Shown here: positions 1 to 6,135 of the stretch, piece after piece
How the letters are laid out: each line of letters opens with the position of its first letter
How positions within the stretch are numbered: the first letter of the stretch is position 1
From: an uncultured Brachyspira sp.
Lineage (GTDB): Bacteria; Spirochaetota; Brachyspiria; Brachyspirales; Brachyspiraceae
Length of the DNA stretch: 7,356 nucleotides
Direction: 5' to 3'
Assembly: GCA_934725655.1 (NCBI GenBank)
Contig: CAKVCJ010000089.1
Span: forward strand, 1 to 7,356
Notes under the pieces: generated by a model
The model's database searches: none
What the model saw: only the letters and a program-made list of their open reading frames with translations
What the model was told of the DNA's origin: nothing
Program-made: the position numbers and the translations under genes

Positions 1-328
1 GTAAGTCAGCTAATATATTATTTGTATCATCATCATAAACAACTGTGCCTATAGGAACTCTTATAACAACATCATCGCCCTTTTTTCCATCACTGAGTCT
101 TGCCCTTCCAGGCTCTCCGTCTCTTGCTCTAAATCTTTTTCTGCTTTTTATTTTACCGAAACTGTTTATTCTCGCATCAACTCTCACTATTACATCTCCG
201 CCTTCTCCGCCATTGCCGCCGTCAGGCCCGCCCATAGGTACATGCGCCTCGCGTCTGAAACTCACGCATCCTGCTCCCCCATGTCCTGCCTCTATCTCAA
301 AATTTACTACATCTATAAATTGTTCCAT
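1..328 (-). CDS. obg: Obg family GTPase (Obg/CgtA), N-terminal part, cut by left edge
   Basis: Reading the minus strand from the ATG at 328-326 gives 109 codons that stay open to the left edge. The protein begins MEQFIDVVNFEIEAGHGGAG and continues with the glycine-rich segments CVSFRREAHVPMGGPDGG and NGGEGGDVIVRVD, then VVIRVPIGTVVYD at residues 87-99. This is the Obg fold, the elongated N-terminal domain of Obg/CgtA GTPases, which act in large ribosomal subunit assembly and stress or growth control. The GTPase domain (P-loop, switch motifs) lies outside the window, so it cannot be checked. A ribosome site AAGGA (complement of 333-337) lies four bases before the ATG. The glycine codons make this fragment clearly richer in GC than the rest of the window, which the composition of the domain explains. 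It is divergent from rnc. The family identity is very secure. Confidence 0.96.
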   Translation of the reverse strand, partial: MEQFIDVVNFEIEAGHGGAGCVSFRREAHVPMGGPDGGNGGEGGDVIVRVDARINSFGKIKSRKRFRARDGEPGRARLSDGKKGDDVVIRVPIGTVVYDDDTNNILADL

Positions 329-381
329 TTTGTCCTTACCTAATAATATATATATATACTATTTTTAAAAAATTATGAATT

Positions 382-409
382 ATTATATTATAAAATACCT
401 TTTTATCAA
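382..409 (-). promoter_or_regulatory. Predicted sigma70-type promoter for obg
   Basis: On the minus strand TTGATA (complement of 404-409) is followed after 16 bases by a perfect TATAAT (complement of 382-387). Transcription would start near 375 and leave a leader of about 47 bases before the obg ATG. The leader includes a run of six TA dinucleotides at 347-358. The same TTGATA-16-TATAAT arrangement precedes gltX. Confidence 0.6.
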
Positions 410-438
410 TCCTATAATAAAAAATATATATTTTATTG

Positions 439-466
439 TTGACTACTTTTTTATTCATTGTATCAT
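439..466 (+). promoter_or_regulatory. Predicted sigma70-type promoter for rnc-rpe
   Basis: TTGACT at 439-444 is followed after 16 bases by TATCAT at 461-466. Transcription would start around 472-474, only a few bases before the ATG at 476. The perfect TATAAT at 413-418 has no acceptable -35 box 15-19 bases upstream, so I prefer the 439-466 pair. If it is correct, the TTG at 458 cannot be the start codon because it lies within the promoter. Confidence 0.5.
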
Positions 467-475
467 AAACTTGTT

Positions 476-1165
476 ATGATTAATAAAATATTATTAGATT
501 GTGAAAAAGTATTGCAATATAATTTCAAAAATAAAGACTATCTCCTTGAAGCAATAACTCATAGAACTTTTGCAAATGAAAATGGAAATATGAAATATAA
601 TCAGCGTCTTGAGTTTTTAGGAGATTCCGTGCTTTCTCTTATAATATCTGAACATATTTATAAAGAATATAATAATGTAAAAGAAGGAAAATTATCAAAA
701 ATTAAATCTTATTTGGTTTCTCAAAATACTTTAGCTAATATATCAAAAAAATTAAAACTTGGAGATTTTCTTTTGCTTGGAAAAGGCGAAGAGGCTTCTG
801 GAGGAAGAGAAAGAGACAATATGCTTGAAGATTTATTTGAAGCTGTAATAGGAGCAATATATTTAGATTCAAACTTAGAAAACACAAAAAACTTCGTTAT
901 GAGAGTTTATAAAGATATATTAAATAAATTAGATATTAATAATTTTGATAAAGATTACAAAACAATACTTCAAGAAATAGTTCAAAAACAATATAAAATC
1001 ACCCCAACATATAAATCATATGAATATAATGAAAATGATAATATAATGTTTAGGGTAGAAGTTTATGTGAAAACAAAAAAATATGCTTCTGGAATAGGAA
1101 AAAGCAAAAAAGAAGCAGAGACAAATGCTGCTAAAAAAGCATTAGAAGAAATAGAAAATATATAA
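476..1165 (+). CDS. rnc: Ribonuclease III
   Basis: This 229-residue protein is an endonuclease that cuts double-stranded RNA, processing rRNA precursors and some mRNAs. The RNase III domain spans roughly residues 5-150. It carries the signature RLEFLGDSVL at 44-53, with the metal-binding Asp50, and NMLEDLFEAVIGAIYLD at 115-131, with Asp119 and Glu122 matching the catalytic Asp and Glu of E. coli RNase III. A double-stranded RNA-binding domain follows at about 158-227 and ends in GKSKKEAETNAAKKALEEI. All catalytic residues are present. I chose the ATG at 476 over a TTG in the same frame at 458. The distance from 476 to the conserved QYNF matches the E. coli N-terminus, and the TTG lies inside the likely promoter. 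No ribosome-binding site precedes 476, so the mRNA may be leaderless. rpe follows 25 bases downstream, probably in the same transcript. Confidence 0.96.
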   Translation: MINKILLDCEKVLQYNFKNKDYLLEAITHRTFANENGNMKYNQRLEFLGDSVLSLIISEHIYKEYNNVKEGKLSKIKSYLVSQNTLANISKKLKLGDFLLLGKGEEASGGRERDNMLEDLFEAVIGAIYLDSNLENTKNFVMRVYKDILNKLDINNFDKDYKTILQEIVQKQYKITPTYKSYEYNENDNIMFRVEVYVKTKKYASGIGKSKKEAETNAAKKALEEIENI

Positions 1166-1190
1166 AATATTAATAACAAGGATAATAAAA

Positions 1191-1838
1191 ATGAATAAAA
1201 TAATAATAGCACCATCTATACTAACAGCATCTTTTGCTAATTTGGAATCTACTATAAAAGAGCTTGAGGAAGCAGGAGCAGATTATTTGCATTTAGATAT
1301 AATGGATGGAAGCTTTGTACCTCAAATAACATTCGGCTCAAAAATTGTATCCGACATAAAAAAAATTACATCATTGCCTCTTGATGTTCATTTAATGATA
1401 GTAAGTCCAGAAAAGCATATTGATGATTTTGCTAAGGCTGGTGCTGATATAATTAGCGTACACTATGAAGGAAATATTCATTTACATAAATTAATAATGC
1501 AAATAAAAAACCATAATATAAAAGCAGGAGTCGTTCTTAACCCTCATACGAGAGTTGATGTTATAGAGCCTCTTATAGATGATATTGACAATGTTCTTAT
1601 AATGTCAGTGAACCCAGGTTTTGGAGGGCAGAAGTTTATAACAAATTCAATTAAAAAAATTGAAGAGACAAAAAAACTAATAGGACAAAGAGAGATTATC
1701 ATATCTGTTGATGGCGGAATTAATCTAAGTACTTGCAGCGATGTTATAAAAGCAGGAGCTAATTTACTTGTTGCAGGAAGTGCTATAATAGACAGCAAAG
1801 ATAAAAAAGAAATTATTAAACAATTAAAAAACTTTTAA
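1191..1838 (+). CDS. rpe: Ribulose-phosphate 3-epimerase
   Basis: A cytosolic TIM-barrel enzyme that interconverts D-ribulose 5-phosphate and D-xylulose 5-phosphate in the non-oxidative pentose phosphate pathway. The 215-residue length is normal for the family. The N-terminus reads IIAPSILTASFANL. The signature HLDIMDGSFVPQITFG starts at His34 and contains Asp36. DVHLM supplies His67, and ISVDGGI supplies Asp174; Asp36 and Asp174 are the expected acid/base pair and His34 and His67 the metal ligands. The phosphate-binding segment MSVNPGFGGQKF lies at 138-149. A good ribosome site, AAGGA at 1178-1182, is eight bases before the ATG. The 25-base gap after rnc and the absence of a promoter between them argue for a two-gene operon. 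Nothing looks damaged. Confidence 0.97.
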   Translation: MNKIIIAPSILTASFANLESTIKELEEAGADYLHLDIMDGSFVPQITFGSKIVSDIKKITSLPLDVHLMIVSPEKHIDDFAKAGADIISVHYEGNIHLHKLIMQIKNHNIKAGVVLNPHTRVDVIEPLIDDIDNVLIMSVNPGFGGQKFITNSIKKIEETKKLIGQREIIISVDGGINLSTCSDVIKAGANLLVAGSAIIDSKDKKEIIKQLKNF

Positions 1839-1904
1839 AATATTATTATAATTATACTAAGAATTTTGCGTTTTGTCAAAAAATAAAATTATATTTTATT
1901 TTTA

Positions 1905-2160
1905 TAACTGGGGCTTTGCCCACTTGTGAAGCACACAGAGTGCAGCTGTGCGTGATTTGCATGACCCCGCTTCTTTTTGCGACCGAAAGAAGTACCTGTG
2001 GGTATGCCACAAAGAAGCAAAAGGACTTCATTTGACGAAGTCCACTTTTAGGTGTAGACAAAATATAGGGGTTATGCTACATTTTATATATATTCAAAAT
2101 ATATAAAGCTGAAAAACTTGCACTTTTTGCAACTTTTTGCGGCGGGAAAAAGTTGAAGAA
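1905..2160. repeat. Structured, GC-enriched intergenic element with several inverted repeats (probable dispersed repeat)
   Basis: The stretch 1839-2204 between rpe and a converging terminator has no convincing gene. From about 1905 its composition departs sharply from the flanking AT-rich DNA and it holds a series of perfect inverted repeats: GGGC/GCCC at 1911-1921 (loop TTT); GCACA/TGTGC at 1931-1951; CTTCTTT/AAAGAAG at 1970-1992; TGTGG/CCACA at 1997-2011; GGACTTC/GAAGTCC at 2023-2043; an AT-only stem at 2083-2107; and CAACTTTTT/AAAAAGTTG at 2130-2155 with loop GCGGCGGG. GCTTCTTT at 1969-1976 can also pair with AAAGAAGC at 2011-2018, enclosing the 1997-2011 hairpin, so two alternative folds are possible. 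ACTTTTTGC is repeated in tandem at 2122-2140. I infer a dispersed intergenic repeat of the kind seen in AT-rich spirochaete genomes. Copy number cannot be seen from one window, and an RNA function is possible but unproven. Confidence 0.5.
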
Positions 2161-2199
2161 AAAACTATATGACAGAATGCATTTGTTTCAGTATATTTT

Positions 2200-2240
2200 T
2201 ACATAAAAAGGCTTAAGTTTTTAGTTAAACTCAAGCCTTT
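2200..2240 (-). terminator. Rho-independent terminator of the gltX-response regulator operon
   Basis: The arms at 2207-2220 and 2227-2240 form a 14-base stem around a six-base loop. Read on the minus strand the single imperfect position becomes a G-U pair, and the stem is followed directly by a T-rich run (TTTTTATG). It begins about 24 bases after the stop codon of the response regulator. The plus-strand reading has an A-C mismatch and a poorer T tract, so it is at best a weak terminator for transcription from rpe. Confidence 0.8.
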
Positions 2241-2264
2241 ATTGTTTCTATAAATACATATTAT

Positions 2265-2654
2265 TTATTTTTTATTATTTTTCTTATATTCTATAGCATC
2301 ATTTACTATAGGTACTAATGTTTCAAAATCAAGAGGCTTTTCTATAAGTCTGAATACACCTTCAGCTATTATTTCTTTTACCATATCAGTATTTCCATAT
2401 GCCGTTATAATTATTATAGGTATAGAGTTCTTTCTCTTTTTCATCTCTCTAATAAGAGCAAGCCCTGTCATAGAAGGCATAAGCAAATCTGTAATAATAA
2501 CATCAACAGGATTATGTTCTAATATGGTTATAGCAACTTTTCCATTTTCTGCAGTTAATACTTCAAGATCATGTGCTTCAAGTGTATAAGTTATGAGATT
2601 TCTGATATTCTCTTCATCATCTACTGCAAGTATTAAGGGTTTACCATTAAGCAT
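2265..2654 (-). CDS. Stand-alone response regulator receiver domain protein (CheY-like)
   Basis: The 129-residue protein is a single receiver domain with no output domain. Conserved positions are all present: the acidic pair Asp12-Asp13 in AVDDEEN, the phospho-acceptor Asp56 in ITDLLMP, Thr84 in ITAYG, and Lys106 followed by Pro107 in IEKPLDF. It should therefore accept a phosphoryl group from a histidine kinase and signal through protein contacts, as CheY, Spo0F or DivK do; which of these roles it has cannot be told from sequence. No kinase is in the window. The gene starts 14 bases after the gltX stop on the same strand, with ribosome site AGGGG (complement of 2663-2667) eight bases before the ATG. 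It is thus the distal gene of a gltX operon and is followed by a terminator. The C-terminal tail IEYKKNNKK is short and basic. Family certain, role unknown. Confidence 0.93.
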   Translation of the reverse strand: MLNGKPLILAVDDEENIRNLITYTLEAHDLEVLTAENGKVAITILEHNPVDVIITDLLMPSMTGLALIREMKKRKNSIPIIIITAYGNTDMVKEIIAEGVFRLIEKPLDFETLVPIVNDAIEYKKNNKK

Positions 2655-2668
2655 ATATTATACCCCTA

Positions 2669-4114
2669 TTATATATATTTAGATAATCTGTATAAAATAT
2701 TTTCTTTACCCAAAAGCTCACATATATGCGATAACTCAGTACCAGCACTGCTTCCTGTTATAACATATCTTATAGGGTGATACAAATTAGGCCCTTTAAG
2801 CCCTGTTTCTTTTTGAGCCTGTTTTATTAAATCTTTCATATATTGATCAGTTATTTCATCAGCATTTTCTATGTTAGTTTTAATAAACTGAAGAAGCTTT
2901 TTACTTTCTTCTTTATTTACAATCTCTTTCATTTCATCTGTAAGCTCAAAATCATTCTCAAAAAATACAGGAACATATTTAACAATATCAGATAAAACAA
3001 CACAATTATGTCTTATTACAGATATAAGCTTTTTAGCCCAATCATGCTCTGCTTCTGTGTAATTTTCTTTTAAAAATCCTCCCTGTATAAGATAAGGCAA
3101 GAATAATTCTGTAGCCTCATCCAAATTAAGATTTTTAATATGCCAAGCATTTAAATGTCTTAATTTAGCAGTATCAAATATAGCAGGGCTCTTAGAAAAT
3201 CTATCTAAAGTAAAAGCTTTAATCATATCTTCATCATTCATGTTTTCCATAGCTTCAGGGTGAGTCCATCCAAGTAAAGCAAGGAAGTTTCTCATAGCTT
3301 GAGGCAAGAATCCTTCATCTTTGTATTCCATTAAAGTAGCAGCCCCATGCCTTTTTGACAATTTCTTTCTGTCATTACCAAGTATTGAAGAAGTATGTGC
3401 AAATTTAGGAACTTCAGCTCCCAATGCCTCATAAATAAGTATCTGTTTTGGAGTATTAGATATATGATCCTCTCCTCTTATAACATGAGTAATTTTCATA
3501 AGCATATCATCTATCACTACAGCATAATTGTAAGTAGGAAACCCATTTTCTCTAACAATTATAATATCTCCAATTTCATCGCTATTAGTTTTAACAACTC
3601 CCCTAACGAAATCATCAAATACTATCTGCTGATTTTTAGGCACTCTAAATCTTATTTTAGCAGGCTCACCATTAGCAACTCTTCTTTTAGCTTCTTCTAA
3701 TGGTATATCTTTACATTTGCCGTCATAAATAATGGGCTGATTGAGAGTTTTCTGCATATTAGACTTTTTTTCTAACTCTTCAGAAGTACAAAAACAATAA
3801 TATGCTTTACCCTCTTCCATAAGTTTTTCAGTATATTTTTTATATATATCTAATCTTTCAGATTGAAAATATGGTCCGTAATTTCCTCCAACTTCAGGCC
3901 CCTCGTCCCAATCAACTCCAAGCCATTTTAATGACTTAATAGCCATATCAACAGCCTCTTTTGTACTTCTCTCCTGATCCGTATCTTCTATTCTTAAAAT
4001 TAATTTTCCTTTTATAGACTTGGCATATAACCAATTAAATAATGCCGTTCTTGCATTTCCTATATGTAAAAAACCAGTTGGAGACGGTGCAAAACGAACT
4101 CTAATATATGACAT
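2669..4114 (-). CDS. gltX: Glutamyl-tRNA synthetase (class I)
   Basis: This 481-residue cytosolic enzyme charges tRNA-Glu with glutamate. The Rossmann catalytic domain starts at once with RVRFAPSPTGFLHIGNARTA, where HIGN at residues 17-20 is the HIGH-type motif. The second class I motif is KLSKR at 251-255. A zinc-type motif is visible as Cys107-x-Cys109 with Tyr130-x3-Cys134. RGEDHISNTPKQ at 213-224 is also characteristic. The C-terminal anticodon-binding region is complete (GLKGPNLYHPIRYVITGSS), and total length is normal. Whether it also charges tRNA-Gln (the non-discriminating type, needing GatCAB) cannot be decided from what I can see. A ribosome site GAGGA (complement of 4124-4128) lies nine bases before the ATG, with a promoter just upstream. 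The response-regulator gene follows 14 bases downstream in the same direction. Confidence 0.98.
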   Translation of the reverse strand: MSYIRVRFAPSPTGFLHIGNARTALFNWLYAKSIKGKLILRIEDTDQERSTKEAVDMAIKSLKWLGVDWDEGPEVGGNYGPYFQSERLDIYKKYTEKLMEEGKAYYCFCTSEELEKKSNMQKTLNQPIIYDGKCKDIPLEEAKRRVANGEPAKIRFRVPKNQQIVFDDFVRGVVKTNSDEIGDIIIVRENGFPTYNYAVVIDDMLMKITHVIRGEDHISNTPKQILIYEALGAEVPKFAHTSSILGNDRKKLSKRHGAATLMEYKDEGFLPQAMRNFLALLGWTHPEAMENMNDEDMIKAFTLDRFSKSPAIFDTAKLRHLNAWHIKNLNLDEATELFLPYLIQGGFLKENYTEAEHDWAKKLISVIRHNCVVLSDIVKYVPVFFENDFELTDEMKEIVNKEESKKLLQFIKTNIENADEITDQYMKDLIKQAQKETGLKGPNLYHPIRYVITGSSAGTELSHICELLGKENILYRLSKYI

Positions 4115-4147
4115 AAAAAAATATCCTCATCATTATTAACTTAAATT

Positions 4148-4175
4148 ATTATACAATAAAAAAAATAAATATCAA
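4148..4175 (-). promoter_or_regulatory. Predicted sigma70-type promoter for gltX operon
   Basis: On the minus strand TTGATA (complement of 4170-4175), a 16-base spacer and a perfect TATAAT (complement of 4148-4153). Transcription would start near 4141, giving a leader of about 27 bases. That leader is too short for a T-box, and I see no T-box-like element. Confidence 0.62.
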
Positions 4176-4310
4176 TTAATAATATTACAAATTTATTTTG
4201 ATTAAAATATAAATTAAAAATACATATTTTTTATATAATGATTATCTAAATATCAAACATTAGTAAAAAAATTACACACAAAAAATAAATATTATTATAT
4301 AAATTTTCTA

Positions 4311-4339
4311 TTGAAAAATAGAGTAATATGTTATATAAT
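4311..4339 (+). promoter_or_regulatory. Predicted sigma70-type promoter for the HD hydrolase operon
   Basis: TTGAAA at 4311-4316, a 17-base spacer and a perfect TATAAT at 4334-4339. Transcription would start around 4346, leaving fewer than 20 bases before the start codon at 4364. The rest of the gap between the gltX and HD promoters (about 4176-4310) is plain AT-rich DNA in which I see no other element. Confidence 0.68.
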
Positions 4340-4353
4340 TATTTTACATATTT

Positions 4354-4357
4354 GGAG
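4354..4357 (+). promoter_or_regulatory. Ribosome binding site that fixes the HD-protein start
   Basis: GGAG six bases before the ATG at 4364. An upstream in-frame ATG at 4328 has no such site and lies between the -35 and -10 boxes of the predicted promoter, so it would not be transcribed. Confidence 0.75.
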
Positions 4358-4363
4358 ATTATT

Positions 4364-4936
4364 ATGTCTAGCATAGAAAGAGAAAAAGCTATAGAGCTAT
4401 TTAAAAAATATAATACAGAACCTTCTTTGTTTAAGCATGCCTTATCAGTTGAAGCTGCAATGAGATATTTTGCAAGTAAGTATAATGAAGATTCTGAAGA
4501 ATGGGCAATGGTTGGATTTTTGCATGATTTAGATTATGAAAAATATCCAGATGAACATTGCATCAAAGTAAAAGAGATTTTAGAAAAAGAAGGTTTGCCT
4601 GATTATTTTATTAGAGCAATACAGAGCCATGGTTTCGGCGATTTTATCGATATAGAGCCTATTACTAATATGGAAAAAACTTTATATGCTGTAGATGAAC
4701 TTTCTGGATTTATTACAGCTTGTGCTTTGGTAAGGCCTTCTAAAAGTTTAGATGATATGGAAGTAAAATCTGTAAAGAAAAAATTAAAAGATAAAGCTTT
4801 TGCTGCCAAAATAGATAGAAATATAATAAAAAGCGGTGCTGAAAGGCTTGGAATATCTTTAGATGAATTGATACAAGAAACTATCAATGCTTTAAAACCT
4901 ATACAGGAAGAAATAGGTTTGCAGAAAATATCTTAA
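4364..4936 (+). CDS. HD-superfamily predicted metal-dependent hydrolase (COG2316-like)
   Basis: A 190-residue soluble protein with the HD metal-dependent phosphohydrolase pattern. His25 is in KHALSVEAAMR, the HD doublet His54-Asp55 in GFLHDLDYEKYPDEH, His89 in IQSHGFG, and Asp111 in YAVDELSGF. The C-terminal half, with LVRPSKSLDDMEVKSVKKKL at 122-141, is typical of a widespread uncharacterised group of about 190-residue HD proteins that I recall as COG2316. The order of metal ligands suggests a phosphomonoesterase or phosphodiesterase, but the substrate is unknown. There is no GGDEF, ACT or RelA-type partner domain and no HD-GYP signature. It is the first gene of a four-gene operon with a promoter right in front; the PncA-like gene begins 22 bases after its stop. 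The start at 4364 is set by ribosome site and promoter position. Family confident, biochemical role open. Confidence 0.9.
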   Translation: MSSIEREKAIELFKKYNTEPSLFKHALSVEAAMRYFASKYNEDSEEWAMVGFLHDLDYEKYPDEHCIKVKEILEKEGLPDYFIRAIQSHGFGDFIDIEPITNMEKTLYAVDELSGFITACALVRPSKSLDDMEVKSVKKKLKDKAFAAKIDRNIIKSGAERLGISLDELIQETINALKPIQEEIGLQKIS

Positions 4937-4958
4937 AAAATAATTTCAGGTTTCCATT

Positions 4959-5600
4959 ATGAGTAAGGTTAAGATACTGACTATAGTTGATATGCAAAAT
5001 GATTATATGGAAGGCGGTCCTATGGCTATTAATGGGGCTAATGAGCTTGTGCCTATCATCAATAACCTTATTAAAGCAGGTGAATATGATGCCATAATTG
5101 CTACACAGGATTGGCATCCTTCCAATCATATATCTTTTGCGTCAACTCATAATAAAGAACCTTTCTCTAAGATTAGAGTTATGGATCAGGAAACTGGTGA
5201 TGAGGAAATTATAACTTTATGGCCTCGTCATTGCGTAGCGAGAACTTTCGGCTCTGCTATTGTTGATAGCTTAAAAAAGAAAAAAGAATATATTTATGTT
5301 CAAAAGGGTGTTGATGCTGATGATGAGGGAGTATCTGGTTTTTCTTATATGCATAAAGACTTTATAGATGCTGCTAAAGAAAATAAAGAGGTATTAATAT
5401 TAGATTTTGTGGGAGTTGCTTTAGATTATTCTGTATACTACACGGCTAAAGATACTGCTGAATATGTTAATTCTATTAATGCAGAATATTTAGTAAGCGT
5501 TAATGTTTTAGAATATGCAACTGCCGCTATGAATCCTGATAATATACAAGAACTTTATTCTAATATACGAAACATTAATCTTAAAAAGGTTATGTTGTGA
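4959..5600 (+). CDS. PncA-like isochorismatase-fold protein, catalytic Cys replaced by Ser
   Basis: The 213-residue protein resembles bacterial nicotinamidase (PncA), which converts nicotinamide to nicotinate in NAD salvage. Visible PncA features are Asp11 in VDMQNDY, the metal site Asp51 and His53 in TQDWHPSNHISFA, His91 in WPRHCVART, and Lys116 in YVQKGVD. The segment carrying the nucleophile, usually GxATDxCVxxTAxD, reads GVALDYSVYYTAKDT here, with Ser158 (codon TCT, 5430-5432) where Cys is expected. The only cysteine, Cys92, belongs to the ordinary HCV metal motif and cannot obviously substitute. The protein may be inactive as a nicotinamidase, have a changed reaction, or be a binding or regulatory relative, so I give no gene symbol. 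CAGG at 4947-4950 is a modest ribosome site. Its TGA stop overlaps the GTG start of the next gene by four bases, indicating translational coupling. The frame is otherwise intact. Confidence 0.88.
   Translation: MSKVKILTIVDMQNDYMEGGPMAINGANELVPIINNLIKAGEYDAIIATQDWHPSNHISFASTHNKEPFSKIRVMDQETGDEEIITLWPRHCVARTFGSAIVDSLKKKKEYIYVQKGVDADDEGVSGFSYMHKDFIDAAKENKEVLILDFVGVALDYSVYYTAKDTAEYVNSINAEYLVSVNVLEYATAAMNPDNIQELYSNIRNINLKKVML
5586..5589 (+). promoter_or_regulatory. Ribosome binding site for the GTG-started alkyltransferase gene
   Basis: AAGG inside the last codons of the PncA-like gene, seven bases before the GTG at 5597. It supports the GTG start and the GTGA stop/start overlap. Confidence 0.6.
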
Positions 5601-6127
5601 ATATCATAAGGCTTCAAAATAATTTATTTGAAAATGATAGTAAAACTTTTTTATATAAAAGCACTATTGGAAATATATATTTAACTCATTATAAAGATTA
5701 TATTGTTTCTATTTCTTTTCAAAATACAAATAAAATTAATAATGATGAAAAAGAACCATATATAATAAAACAAACCAAAAAGCAATTAGATGAATATTTT
5801 GCATTAAAAAGAAAAATATTTGATATACCAATAGCAGTGTACGGAAGCGATTTTCAGTATAGAGTATGGGCTGAAACTTATAAAATTCCATTCGGAGAAA
5901 TTGAAACATATTCCAATATAGCCAAAAAAATATCCAACAGTTCAGGAAGCATTTTCAGAGCAGTTGGAAGTGCTGAGGGAAAAAATAAAATAGCAATTAT
6001 AATACCATGCCATAGGGTTGTTGCAAAAGATTTAAAACTAACAGGATATGCAGGCGGAATAGAAAAAAAAGAATATCTGCTAAAACTTGAAGGTTTTAAT
6101 ATAGATAAATTAAAGATAATAAGATAG
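5597..6127 (+). CDS. ogt: Methylated-DNA--protein-cysteine methyltransferase (Ogt/MGMT type)
   Basis: A 176-residue suicide DNA-repair protein that transfers the alkyl group from O6-alkylguanine (and O4-alkylthymine) to its own cysteine. The poorly conserved N-terminal domain covers about residues 1-80. The C-terminal domain starts at FQYRVWAETYKIPFGEIETY and contains Arg121 in FRAVGSAEGKN (the arginine finger), the active-site motif IIPCHRV with Cys138, and GYAGGIEKKEYLL with Glu156. All residues needed for activity are present. The length fits the stand-alone Ogt class rather than the Ada fusion; no Ada regulatory domain is present. It begins with GTG overlapping the stop of the upstream gene, and the acetyltransferase gene starts eight bases after its stop. 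It is probably transcribed constitutively from the operon promoter at 4311-4339. The symbol ogt is by class, and the gene could equally be called adaB or mgt in other annotations. Confidence 0.94.
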   Translation: MNIIRLQNNLFENDSKTFLYKSTIGNIYLTHYKDYIVSISFQNTNKINNDEKEPYIIKQTKKQLDEYFALKRKIFDIPIAVYGSDFQYRVWAETYKIPFGEIETYSNIAKKISNSSGSIFRAVGSAEGKNKIAIIIPCHRVVAKDLKLTGYAGGIEKKEYLLKLEGFNIDKLKIIR

Positions 6128-6135
6128 TAATAAAA

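Noticed and set aside
45..368. Plus-strand frame rich in Pro, Ser and Leu
   Set aside because: It is the antisense of the glycine-rich obg N-terminus. The Pro/Ser/Leu composition is the mirror of Gly and Arg codons, and obg itself is unmistakable.
458..475. In-frame TTG as an earlier start for rnc
   Set aside because: No ribosome site, it falls within the predicted promoter, and the ATG at 476 gives the family's usual N-terminal length.
1878..1903. AT-only hairpin after rpe as a terminator
   Set aside because: The 11-bp stem is entirely A-T, with the T run being part of the stem itself. It is too weak to call, and chance palindromes are common in DNA of this composition.
1876..2061. Minus-strand open frame of 61 codons in the rpe/response-regulator gap
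   Set aside because: It starts at a TTG without a ribosome site, is built from the inverted repeats of the intergenic element, shows no domain, and is better explained by that element.
3395..3700. Plus-strand frame inside gltX
   Set aside because: It is antisense to a conserved part of the glutamyl-tRNA synthetase and has no domain or ribosome site.
4115..4147. T-box or amino-acid riboswitch in the gltX leader
   Set aside because: The predicted leader is about 27 bases, too short for a T-box, and has no stem or T-box consensus.
4328..4363. Earlier in-frame ATG for the HD protein
   Set aside because: It lies between the -35 and -10 boxes and has no ribosome site, while GGAG fits the ATG at 4364.
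4603..5129. Two minus-strand frames opposite the HD and PncA-like genes
   Set aside because: Both are antisense shadows of well-supported coding sequence, with no recognisable protein features.
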